From an uncultured Eubacteriales bacterium (lineage in GTDB: Bacteria > Bacillota > Clostridia > Oscillospirales > Oscillospiraceae), in assembly GCA_900546515.1 (NCBI GenBank), contig URDG01000004.1, positions 31,538 to 95,537 of the forward strand: a DNA stretch of 64,000 nucleotides, written 5' to 3'. The translations under genes and the position numbers were made by a program. Below are positions 18,315-26,509 of this stretch, piece by piece; the first letter of the stretch is position 1; each line of letters opens with the position of its first letter. The notes under the pieces were generated by a model. That model ran no database searches. It saw only the letters and a list, made by a program, of their open reading frames with translations, and was not told where the DNA came from.

Positions 18315-18507
18315 CGGCACATCTCCGCATATTTTTTCTGCTCATATCACCCGTAGCCGGCATATATGCCTGCCTGACAGCGCCGGCATTTTTCTATCCG
18401 CAGTCAGGATCGTGTGCATACTTACCAACTGATGGTAATATACTACTACAATTTTCACCTTCTTTTTTTAATAATCTGTATATTTTCTTCTTTTTCTCGT
18501 TTTCTAC

Positions 18508-18537
18508 TTGACATAACACCGGGAACATAACTATAAT
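18508..18537 (+). promoter_or_regulatory. Sigma-A promoter of the zinc-ribbon/TPR-like gene
   Basis: TTGACA and TATAAT, both perfect consensus, separated by 18 bases, 46 bases before the ATG at 18584. The rest of the 269-base gap 18315-18583 is AT-rich and shows no gene. Confidence 0.85.
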
Positions 18538-18583
18538 AAATTGCATTATAAATGGCAGTTACTATGATTTGAGAGGTACGCAT

Positions 18584-20584
18584 ATGGCCGAGAGATATAC
18601 AAAAAAATATAAGCTCGAGCAGTCGCTGTACTCCGACGCGGCCCCCGTTCTGATCACTGCGGGCACACTGCTCAACGACAATATAACGCACAAGACGCTG
18701 GTCCAGCTAAGATTCAGGAGTCTCTCCGACAAAGAGATAAAGTCCCTGCGCGTCATCGTCACGCCGGCTTCCTCCGGCAGTGCGGCAAAGCCTGTCCCGG
18801 TTGAATATACATACACCGAGCTTTCGGCCGAAAGGGATTCTGAATTCGGTCAGAAGTCCGCTATCGTCATGCCTTCAGACGATATAGACTCATTCGAGGC
18901 CGCAGTAGCCGAGGTCGTTTTCGCCGACGATTCCAGTTGGGACGGTACGGCCTCCGTATGGTCGACAATAAGATCTCCGCGCACGCTCGCCGAAGCGCTC
19001 GGTGACGAAGAGACGGCAAAGCAGTACTCTATCCGCTACGGCAGCGACTGCACCATGTTCCCCGAAGAAGAGCGCGGACTGTGGTTCTGCACCTGCGGCG
19101 CAATAAACCGCAAGGATGAAGAAAAATGCCATAGCTGCCGCCGCATTTTCTCTGCGCTCAAAAACATCAATATCGCCTCTCTGCGCTCCGACAGTATACA
19201 GCGCGTCGAAGCCGAGAAGATCGAAGATACGGAGAGCTCCGAAAAAAAAGCGTCCAGACGCAAAAAGCTTATAATTGCGCTGGCCATTGCCGTGCCTGTT
19301 CTGATCGCGCTTATCGCCGTGCTGTGCACCGTGCCGCGGAATATCGAGCAGAGGAACAGTTATGAAACTGCCGCCGCGCTGCTGCAGGACGGGAAATATG
19401 ACGAGGCCGAGGCTGCGTTCCTCGCCCTCGGTAATTACGGCGACAGCGCGGAAAAGGCCGCAAAGGACGTTCCCTACGCAAGGGCCATGTATATAATGGA
19501 CTGCGCGGAGAAGGACGATGTCTCCGGCCTCCTTACACTGGGCAAAAAACGCTCCGACGTCGCGGAGGGCGAGACTGTATCCGTCGCTCTCTACCGCGAG
19601 GCAATACCTCTTTTTGAAGCGCTTGGCAATTACAAGGACAGCGCCGCCATGGCCGAAAAGGCCCAGGCCGCTATCGACGACTACTTTTCATCGCAGGAAA
19701 AAGCAGCCTATGCCAATGCGGAAAAGCTGTTCGACGAAGGCAGCTACTGCGCTGCACGCGACGCTTTCAAGGCAATGGGCGATTACGGCGACAGCGCCGA
19801 GATGTCAAAAGAGTGCATGTATCAGCGCGCGATGAAGCTTTATGAGCTCACCGACAAATACTACACCAACGGCATAGTCGTAAAGATCACTGAAAACGCC
19901 GGCGAAAAGAGCGTTTTCTATATCCCGCAGGACGTGTACACCACGCTCGGTAGCAGCCTGTCCGCTGATATACGCGACATCCTCAAGTCTGACGGCGTAG
20001 AGATCAATATACAGGACGCGCCCGAGACCGGATACACGCCGATATCCATGGCCGTGAGCCAGCTGTTTGAGGAGCTCGGCGATTATAAGGACAGCAAGGA
20101 CATGATCCAGAAGGCTATAGACACCGCTGACTACACCCGGCCTTTCTTTGATATGTGCTCGTCGGGCGATATTATAAACGCATACAAATGGCTCCAATCC
20201 TACAGCGGTGAATTTGAAAACCGCGACGCATGGCTTGCCCTGCTGCAGATGTACGCACCCTACTGCGCGAGCTGGCAGTTCTATCAGGGCGACCCGAGCC
20301 TGATAGCGCAGAGTCTCGGCATGGAGCTGCAGTGCATCACGTTCACCTCAAAGGTCATAATTGACGATAACACTGCGCACCTTGTTCTCTATCCCGACGG
20401 CAATCAGGACTATTACCTTGATCTTACAGCCACCGTCGGTTCTACCGGGTTCATGTATAATGCTGACGGCGTGAACATCTATTACGCCGTGATCTCAAAC
20501 CTTGGCCGCTTTACATTTACCAAGTACAACAGTCTTGGCATGAAGATCGGCAATCAGAGCTGTGAGTACTCCAACATGGGATAA
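18584..20584 (+). CDS. Membrane-anchored protein with zinc ribbon and TPR-like repeats
   Basis: A 666-aa protein. The cytoplasmic N-terminal half (1-220) ends in a CxC/CxxC zinc ribbon (FCTCGAINRKDEEKCHSCRR). One transmembrane helix (about 227-250, LIIALAIAVPVLIALIAVLC) follows a basic KKASRRKK stretch. Outside are at least three repeats of the form AxxLLxxGxYxEAxxxFxxLGxYxDSA (for example AALLQDGKYDEAEAAFLALG). The last 100 residues look like a beta-rich module. Such repeats are common in Clostridia but the function is unknown. The ATG at 18584 has GAGAGG upstream. Confidence 0.78.
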   Translation: MAERYTKKYKLEQSLYSDAAPVLITAGTLLNDNITHKTLVQLRFRSLSDKEIKSLRVIVTPASSGSAAKPVPVEYTYTELSAERDSEFGQKSAIVMPSDDIDSFEAAVAEVVFADDSSWDGTASVWSTIRSPRTLAEALGDEETAKQYSIRYGSDCTMFPEEERGLWFCTCGAINRKDEEKCHSCRRIFSALKNINIASLRSDSIQRVEAEKIEDTESSEKKASRRKKLIIALAIAVPVLIALIAVLCTVPRNIEQRNSYETAAALLQDGKYDEAEAAFLALGNYGDSAEKAAKDVPYARAMYIMDCAEKDDVSGLLTLGKKRSDVAEGETVSVALYREAIPLFEALGNYKDSAAMAEKAQAAIDDYFSSQEKAAYANAEKLFDEGSYCAARDAFKAMGDYGDSAEMSKECMYQRAMKLYELTDKYYTNGIVVKITENAGEKSVFYIPQDVYTTLGSSLSADIRDILKSDGVEINIQDAPETGYTPISMAVSQLFEELGDYKDSKDMIQKAIDTADYTRPFFDMCSSGDIINAYKWLQSYSGEFENRDAWLALLQMYAPYCASWQFYQGDPSLIAQSLGMELQCITFTSKVIIDDNTAHLVLYPDGNQDYYLDLTATVGSTGFMYNADGVNIYYAVISNLGRFTFTKYNSLGMKIGNQSCEYSNMG

Positions 20585-20604
20585 TTTATCCCTTTGATTC
20601 GCGC

Positions 20605-20645
20605 GCCGCCTCCCCGTGCACTGGGGAGGCGGCATTATTTTTTCA
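20605..20645 (+). terminator. Rho-independent terminator
   Basis: A perfect 11-base-pair GC-rich stem (GCCGCCTCCCC, 20605-20615, with 20623-20633), a 7-base loop, and then ATTATTTTTT. It closes the preceding gene. Confidence 0.9.
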
Positions 20646-20855
20646 CTTGTCCCTTGCAATTTTCCGGTATTCTCCGGGCAGGATACCGGTACTCTTTTTA
20701 AAAAGCTCCGCAAAGCGGCTCGACGTAGTATAGCCGATCATCTGGGCGATCTGCCACATGGTAAAGTCGGTGTCGATGAGAAGGTGCTCCGCCTAACTCA
20801 TGCGGCGGCCCTGAATATACTGCGTGATCGTGCAGCCCTGCCAGCGCTTGAAGCA
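20643..20855 (-). pseudogene. C-terminal remnant of an AraC-family regulator with in-frame stop
   Basis: Read on the minus strand, about 70 codons match the second half of an AraC DNA-binding domain: CFKRWQGCTITQYIQGRRMS, a TAG stop (20793-20795), then AEHLLIDTDFTMWQIAQMIG and SRFAELFKKSTGILPGEYR. The N-terminal part is missing. At about 20855 the sequence changes directly into an ABC exporter reading the other way, so a deletion has removed both 5' ends and the shared promoter region. Confidence 0.82.
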
Positions 20856-21934
20856 GCTATGAGAAGTTTGTGTCCGCCGCCAGAGAATGTGCCCAGAGCT
20901 ATATTGACTGGATGAACAAGAGCAACTTCTATTTCACGTTTGCCATGAACATCATGCCTGCAACGCTCCTGACCGTGCTTCCTATCGGCGGGATGCTGCT
21001 GAAAAACGGAACGCTGACGCCGGAGAAATTTGTCCTCATCGTGATCCTGTCCATGGGACTTATCACGCCTATCATCGGCTGCATGAAGTACACCGACGAT
21101 CTGGCCAAGGTCGGCACGATCATCGGTCAGGTGACGGACATTCTGACTGCGCCGGAGCTGTCCCGCCCGGAAACGGATGTGCAGACGCCGCAGGGCAGCA
21201 CCGTTGAACTGCACGGCGTTCATTTCGGCTACGGCGATACCGAGGTGCTGCACGGCATTGACCTTATATTCCGCGAGGGAACGGTCAACGCGCTCGTCGG
21301 CCCCTCCGGCAGCGGCAAATCCACGATCGCAAAGCTCATAGCGTCCTTCTGGGATGTCGAGAGCGGCAGTATTACCGTCGGCGGCGCGGACATCCGAAAT
21401 ATCTCGGCCGGGCACTACAACAGGCTCGTCGCCTATGTATCGCAGGATAATTATCTGTTTGACAACACCGTGCGTGAGAACATCCGCATGGGTAAGCCCG
21501 ATGCAACGGACGCTGAGGTGGAAATGGCAGCGCGCAGCTGCGGCTGCTATGAGTTCATCATGGGGCTGGAAAACGGCTTCGACACGATAGCCGGCAGCAG
21601 CGGCGGCTCTCTTTCCGGCGGGGAAATGCAGCGCATCTCCATCGCCCGCGCCATGATGAAAGACGCGCCGATCATCATTCTCGATGAGGCTACCGCCAAC
21701 GTAGACCCTGAGAACGAAAAGGAGCTGATGGATGCGATCGGTGAGCTGACACACGAGAAAACCGTCATAATGATAGCGCACAGATTGAAAACCGTCCGCA
21801 GCGCGGATCAGATCATCGTTGTGGACAAAGGCCGGATCGTTCAGCGCGGCACGCACAAGGAGCTTATGCAGGCAGACGGGATATACCGGAGCTTTGTCAC
21901 CGGACGTGAAAAAGCTGTCGGCTGGAAGCTGTAA
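20855..21934 (+). pseudogene. ABC exporter (fused permease-ATPase) lacking its N-terminal half
   Basis: The coding frame starts abruptly at the junction with SYEKFVSAARECAQSYIDWM and contains only the last two or so membrane helices, then a complete ATPase: Walker A GPSGSGKST, Q-loop YVSQDNYLF, signature LSGGEMQR, Walker B IIILDEATA and the H-loop IAHRLKTV. Full-length relatives are about 580 aa; here about 358 codons remain. A GTG at 20870 could start a 354-aa product but has no ribosome site. It is the plus-strand partner of the AraC remnant, resembling YbtP/YbtQ-like AraC-ABC loci. Confidence 0.82.
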
Positions 21935-21980
21935 AAAAAGTCACGCTGCGAATGTGCAGCATGACAAGCAAAAATATAAG

Positions 21981-22030
21981 CAGCAAACAAGGGATGCCTG
22001 ACACAGGGCATCCCTTGTTTGCTGTTTTTT
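21981..22030. terminator. Strong terminator between converging genes
   Basis: An 18-base-pair perfect stem (21981-21998 with 22007-22024, core AACAAGGGATGCC) followed by TTTTTT on the plus strand. It separates the ABC remnant from the minus-strand rhomboid-like gene. Confidence 0.9.
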
Positions 22031-22034
22031 GTTC

Positions 22035-22865
22035 TTACTCCGTGAAATGGATGTGATTATAAATATGATCCTGACAGAAGCAGTGATACCCCGCACACTT
22101 GGAACAGTAACGGAACTCAAGCTCGGGATAGTCGGCGTCCGTCCGGCCGCAGACCGCGCATTTATGCGTATAGAGGTTGGCCTGCTGCTCCCTCTTTATG
22201 CGCTGTGATTCTCTGCGGAAATTGATCGTATTCTGACTGGGGCGCTTGGGAATATAACCGATAAGATCCCCGCCGCAGAAGATGAGAAAGTTCACAACGG
22301 CGACGACCGGCAGCAGATTTGCCGGGAAGCGCGTGGTAAACACACTGTACACAAAAAGCGCCGCGTCGATATAGGCAAGATACTTTATTTTAACCGGGAT
22401 AATATAGAACAGCAGCACCTGCATGTTCGGGAACAGCACGGCAAACGAGAAGAACATTGAAAGATAAATGTACTCCGCCGTCAGGTTGAAGCTTATCCCG
22501 GTGATAAAATACATCACGAAACCGTAGATCACGGTGAGGATGATGCCGGTGAAGAAATACACGTTGAACTGAGGCGTTCCCCAATACTGCTCAAGCGTGC
22601 TGCCTATCATATAATAAAAATAGAAAGCGATGAACGCAAGAAGCCCCGTGCTTGGCGGATAGAGCGCAAAGGTGACGATCCGCCATATCTGCCCGCGCAG
22701 TATGAGCGCCGGATTAAATGTGAGATAGCTCATCAGCACCGGGTTTACGGCATTTATCAGCCAGAACACCACATTCGCAATGGTTATATATTTCATCAGG
22801 TTCGGAACTCCGAAATTCGGATGCTTATAGCAGAAGCGTTCAATACTGTTGCGTGGATTCTTCAT
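22035..22865 (-). CDS. Rhomboid-like membrane protein with C-terminal zinc finger, probably inactive as a protease
   Basis: A 276-aa protein with six hydrophobic helices (about residues 24-205) in rhomboid/Derlin arrangement, including GQIWRIVTFALYPP after the first helix, as in the family. The catalytic GxSG of active rhomboids is absent at the expected place (AEYIYLSMFFSFAVLFPN). The soluble tail has four or more Cys plus His: CAVCGRTDADYPELEFRYC, SKCAGYHCFCQDH. This suggests a non-proteolytic pseudo-rhomboid with a metal-binding tail. The ATG at 22865 has AGGAGA-like sequence upstream. Confidence 0.75.
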   Translation of the reverse strand: MKNPRNSIERFCYKHPNFGVPNLMKYITIANVVFWLINAVNPVLMSYLTFNPALILRGQIWRIVTFALYPPSTGLLAFIAFYFYYMIGSTLEQYWGTPQFNVYFFTGIILTVIYGFVMYFITGISFNLTAEYIYLSMFFSFAVLFPNMQVLLFYIIPVKIKYLAYIDAALFVYSVFTTRFPANLLPVVAVVNFLIFCGGDLIGYIPKRPSQNTINFRRESQRIKREQQANLYTHKCAVCGRTDADYPELEFRYCSKCAGYHCFCQDHIYNHIHFTE

Positions 22866-22928
22866 CTGAAATTCTCCTGAACGGCCGGCAGAGCTTTGAA
22901 AAGACGCTCTGCCCGTATTTTTTTGTTA

Positions 22929-22957
22929 AATATATAATACCCTTATCAAAGCGTAAA
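22929..22957 (-). promoter_or_regulatory. Probable promoter of the rhomboid-like gene
   Basis: On the minus strand TTTACG, a 17-base spacer and TATATT lie about 65 bases before the ATG. The remaining divergent region to rlmB is very AT-rich. Confidence 0.5.
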
Positions 22958-23087
22958 GTCTACAGAATTTTAATGAACAAATCGCGTAAAAAAAATTTTA
23001 GAAAAGTAAAAATAATACTTTTAATTTACATAATAATGTGGTATTATGTAGACGTTATTATGTTGGCTGTATTATTTGGAGCAGAAA

Positions 23088-23843
23088 ATGGAAGAAAAAG
23101 AGCTGAAAAACGATATCATTGAAGGCCGGAACGCCGTTATAGAAGCGCTTCGCGCAGGCCGTTCAATAGACAAAATATATATCGCCAAAGGCGATGTGGA
23201 CAAGACTCTCGGCCATATCGCATCAAAGGCGAGGGATGCCGGAGTCGTCGTGGTCGAAGCCGACCGCCGCAAGCTGGACTTTATGAGCCAGACTCATGCG
23301 CATCAGGGCGTTATCGCCCTCGCCGCCGTGAAGGAATACTGCACGGTGGACGATATTTTTGAGGTTGCAAACGAGAGAGGCGAACAGCCTTTCATCATAA
23401 TCTGCGATGAGATCAGCGACCCGCATAATCTCGGCGCGATAATCCGCTCGGCCGAATGCGCCGGTGCTCACGGCGTGATAATCCCCAAGCGCAGGAGCGC
23501 CGGGCTCACCGCCATTGTGGACAAATCCTCCGCAGGAGCCGCCGAGCATATGGCCATTGCAAGAGTGCCGAATCTCCCGGCCGCTATCAAGGATATCAAG
23601 GCGCGCGGCGTGTGGGTCTACGGTACGGCTGCCGGAGGACAGAGCGATCTGTGGCACACCGATCTGAGCGGTGCTGTCGCGTTGGTGATCGGCTCCGAGG
23701 GTGACGGAATGGGCCGGCTGGTGTCCGAAAGCTGCGACTTTATAATAAGCCTGCCGATGCGCGGCAAGGTCAGCTCTCTGAACGCCTCTACCGCGGCCGC
23801 GATTACAATGTATGAGGTTTTAAGACAGCGCTCCATGCACTGA
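23088..23843 (+). CDS. rlmB: 23S rRNA (guanosine-2'-O-)-methyltransferase RlmB, TrmH/SpoU family
   Basis: A 251-aa rRNA 2'-O-methyltransferase. The N-terminal substrate-binding domain (about 5-80) begins IIEGRNAVIEALRAG. The knotted SPOUT domain has motif 1 DPHNLGAIIRSAECAGA, motif 2 ALVIGSEGDGMGRL and motif 3 ISLPMRGKVSSLNASTAAAI. The start at 23088 has GGAG 6 bases before; a TTG four codons earlier overlaps that ribosome site. A large membrane protein gene follows 38 bases later, probably co-transcribed. Confidence 0.9.
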   Translation: MEEKELKNDIIEGRNAVIEALRAGRSIDKIYIAKGDVDKTLGHIASKARDAGVVVVEADRRKLDFMSQTHAHQGVIALAAVKEYCTVDDIFEVANERGEQPFIIICDEISDPHNLGAIIRSAECAGAHGVIIPKRRSAGLTAIVDKSSAGAAEHMAIARVPNLPAAIKDIKARGVWVYGTAAGGQSDLWHTDLSGAVALVIGSEGDGMGRLVSESCDFIISLPMRGKVSSLNASTAAAITMYEVLRQRSMH

Positions 23844-23881
23844 TTACCGGAAAAAACACTTTTCAGGGTGGTGATGATACC

Positions 23882-26398
23882 ATGGAACAGGATTATATGG
23901 TCGTGGAACAGGCTGCTGCGGCTCCGCTGCGTACAATGCCGCTTATCCGCAAAGCCCGGCGTCCGAGACGTCCTGTTTTCAGAGCATCCACTGGTTACAG
24001 CACACAGGCAGCTACCGACGAACGAAACGGGATGGACAGCTATATGAGCCGTAAGGATGATATTACAAATAAATACGGCGAATATGACGATTACGGCGAT
24101 TTCGGCGAATACGTCAGCGGCATGACCGTAGACGATATACTCGCGGAGTTCCACTCCGGCACGCTTTTTTCCGATTTCGATTATTCGGGCGGCTCCTCCG
24201 GCGGCACCGGGGACTATTATGAAGAGCCCGGGTACGAGCCGGACTATGCGCCGGAAATTGACAGCCGTTTTAATATTGGCGGACGCAGAAGCCGCGAGCC
24301 GGTGAGCTACGGCGGCAGAGAGATCGATCTGAGCGAGGATAAAGATTACACCCCGCCAGCACAGGCAGAATACATACCCCGTCAGTGGGCTCCCGGCGAG
24401 GACGATATGGATTACGAAGAAAAACCCAAGGCCAAGAAGTCAAAATTCGGCTTTGGCAAGAAAAACAAAAAGGACAAAAAGGCGAAATCCTCATATCAGC
24501 CCAGATATATAGCTGAGGATGAGAAAGAAGCCGAAGAGGAAAGCTTCGCCGCAGGCTTCAGGGATGTCACGGGCGAGCTCAGCGGCTATGCAGAGGCCGC
24601 GGGCTACGACGAAGACGATTTTGAGGACGATGTGCAGGAAAATGAAGAGGGCTACTTCCCTCCCAGCTTTTCCGAATACCTCGCTTCAATTTTCGCTTCG
24701 ATCTTCTACCGTGTAAGAGGAATGGCACGCGGCGGTTCCGCCGCCACAATGGAGGATGAGGACGAGGATCTCGGCGCTGAGGTCTCCGCCATGGACGCCT
24801 CCAAGTATTACGGCACCTATGTCCACTCCACGAGGCTCCGTCTCAGGATAGCAGCGGGTCTTCTGGCGTTCATGACATACATTTCTCTCGGTCTGCCTAT
24901 CCCCGGCATGCTCGGATACCTGCCCGTCACCGCCGCGATGTGCATGGCGGTACAGTTCACAATCATGCTGCTGGCTCTCGACATTGTGACCAACGGCATT
25001 CTCAAGATGGCGCGCCTGCAGATGGGCGCCGACAGTCTGGCCGTTATCGCGTGCATCGTCACCTCCATCGACGCGGCAATGGTCGCCGCATCCAAATCCG
25101 GCGGTACCCATCTTCCGCTATGCGCCGTTTCAAGCCTCTCGCTCGTCGGCGTGATGTACTCTTCGCTGCTGAGTGTGCGCGCACTGCGCAAGTCGCTGCG
25201 TGTTCCGGCCATAGCAAAGCGTACCTACAGCATCGTCGGTGAGAACAATATAAAGGGCAAGGACATCACTCTCCTGAAGACCTCCCGTCCGGCGACCGGC
25301 TTTGTCCGCCGCAGCGAAGAGGCCGCGCCCGATGAGACAGCGTTTGCAAAGCTCGCTCCGTTCCTGCTTCTGGCGGCAATGCTCTTTGCGCTGGTCGTCT
25401 CCGCCGTCACGCACAACTATTACGATCTGATATATATATTCTCGGCAGTTCTTGCTCCGGCAGTTCCCTTCACCGCGCTTGTATGCTTTGCGCTGCCTTT
25501 CTTCCTCGGTTCGATGAAGATATTTAGCTGCGGCGCTGCAATAGCCGGCTGGTCCGGCCTGTGCGACGTCGGCCAGAGCAGCAATCTGATCGTAACCGAC
25601 CGCGACCTCTTCCCCGAGGGCAGCATCTCCATCGAGTCGATCCGAATCTTCGCCGATGAGGACGCGCAGAAGGTCATATCCTACGCCGGTACGATGATAA
25701 TCGCCTCCGGCTGTGCCATGACAAAAGCGTTCACCGATGAAATGGAACAGAACGGCTGCACGATACAGACGCTGGAGAACTTTGAATATCTCTCCGGCGG
25801 CGGAATGAAGGGCAATATCGACGGTCACTCGGTCCTCTGCGGCAGCAGCGACCTGATGCGCCTGATGAATGTGCGCATTCCTTTCCGTCTCGTGGACAGG
25901 ACGACCGTCCTGCTCGCCATAGACGGTGTGCTCTACGGTATCTTCTCCATGAACTACGAAGCACAGCCGCAGGTGCGCAAGGCTCTTGTGGATCTGATGC
26001 GTTCAAACAGGCACCCGATATTCGCTCTGCGTGACTTCAACATCACGCCCGAAATGCTCAAAACCACTTTCGACATTGCGACTGACGGCTACGATTTCCC
26101 ACCCTATGTCGAGCGTTTCAAGATCACCGAGACTCAGCCCTCCGAAAACAGCAAGATCGCTGCAGTCGTGTGCCGCGAAGGTCTTGCCTCCGTCACGAGC
26201 ATGGCTGACACGGGCAAAAACATGTACACCGCAACAAGGCTCAACCTGCTCATAACCCTGGTGAGTGCCGTTCTCGGCATGCTGATCGTCTTTGTGAAGA
26301 TGCTCAGCACAGGCAGCATAGGCCTCGGCTTTATCCTGACCTATATGCTCATCACCGCAATACCGGTATTTGCCGTATCGGTATTAATGAAATTCTGA
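23882..26398 (+). CDS. P-type-ATPase-like membrane protein lacking catalytic motifs
   Basis: An 838-aa protein. Residues 1-270 are low-complexity, rich in Asp, Glu, Tyr and Gly with a Lys-rich patch (KKNKKDKKAKS), probably disordered. About six membrane helices follow (320-440 and 485-560). The region SNLIVTDRDLFPEGSISI then aligns with the P1B-ATPase phosphorylation site, but DKTGT is gone. ENFEYLSGGGMKGNIDGHSV resembles the nucleotide-binding loop (GxGxxGxIDG). The GDGxND position reads VVCREGLASVTSMAD, and no A-domain TGE is seen. Two C-terminal helices end it. Function is unknown; it looks like a pseudoenzyme. Confidence 0.72.
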   Translation: MEQDYMVVEQAAAAPLRTMPLIRKARRPRRPVFRASTGYSTQAATDERNGMDSYMSRKDDITNKYGEYDDYGDFGEYVSGMTVDDILAEFHSGTLFSDFDYSGGSSGGTGDYYEEPGYEPDYAPEIDSRFNIGGRRSREPVSYGGREIDLSEDKDYTPPAQAEYIPRQWAPGEDDMDYEEKPKAKKSKFGFGKKNKKDKKAKSSYQPRYIAEDEKEAEEESFAAGFRDVTGELSGYAEAAGYDEDDFEDDVQENEEGYFPPSFSEYLASIFASIFYRVRGMARGGSAATMEDEDEDLGAEVSAMDASKYYGTYVHSTRLRLRIAAGLLAFMTYISLGLPIPGMLGYLPVTAAMCMAVQFTIMLLALDIVTNGILKMARLQMGADSLAVIACIVTSIDAAMVAASKSGGTHLPLCAVSSLSLVGVMYSSLLSVRALRKSLRVPAIAKRTYSIVGENNIKGKDITLLKTSRPATGFVRRSEEAAPDETAFAKLAPFLLLAAMLFALVVSAVTHNYYDLIYIFSAVLAPAVPFTALVCFALPFFLGSMKIFSCGAAIAGWSGLCDVGQSSNLIVTDRDLFPEGSISIESIRIFADEDAQKVISYAGTMIIASGCAMTKAFTDEMEQNGCTIQTLENFEYLSGGGMKGNIDGHSVLCGSSDLMRLMNVRIPFRLVDRTTVLLAIDGVLYGIFSMNYEAQPQVRKALVDLMRSNRHPIFALRDFNITPEMLKTTFDIATDGYDFPPYVERFKITETQPSENSKIAAVVCREGLASVTSMADTGKNMYTATRLNLLITLVSAVLGMLIVFVKMLSTGSIGLGFILTYMLITAIPVFAVSVLMKF

Positions 26399-26416
26399 TT
26401 CAACTCTTTTTGCAAG

Positions 26417-26443
26417 GGGTCACCGTCTCAGGTGGCCCTTTTT
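26417..26443 (+). terminator. Terminator of the rlmB operon
   Basis: An 8-base-pair stem (GGGTCACC at 26417-26424 with GGTGGCCC at 26431-26438, one G-T pair) is followed by TTTTT. Confidence 0.75.
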
Positions 26444-26456
26444 GCTGCGCAAAAAT

Positions 26457-26492
26457 AACCGTCCGGCAGTATGTGACGTCTGCCGGACGGTT
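26457..26492 (-). terminator. Terminator of the sulfatase operon
   Basis: A 13-base-pair stem (AACCGTCCGGCAG, 26457-26469 with 26480-26492) followed on the minus strand by TATTTTT. It lies 18 bases after the sulfatase stop. Confidence 0.85.
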
Positions 26493-26509
26493 TAACTGTT
26501 CAATATTAC

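Noticed and set aside
20793..20795. TAG codons in the AraC fragment and the ABC-2 permease (38925-38927) as pyrrolysine or recoded sites
   Set aside because: Both are in loci already truncated or decayed; core genes in the window use normal stops and show no internal TAG.
23088..23843. TrmH-family antibiotic (thiostrepton-type) resistance methylase
   Set aside because: Motif 1 and the N-terminal domain match housekeeping RlmB, and the location is not associated with resistance genes.
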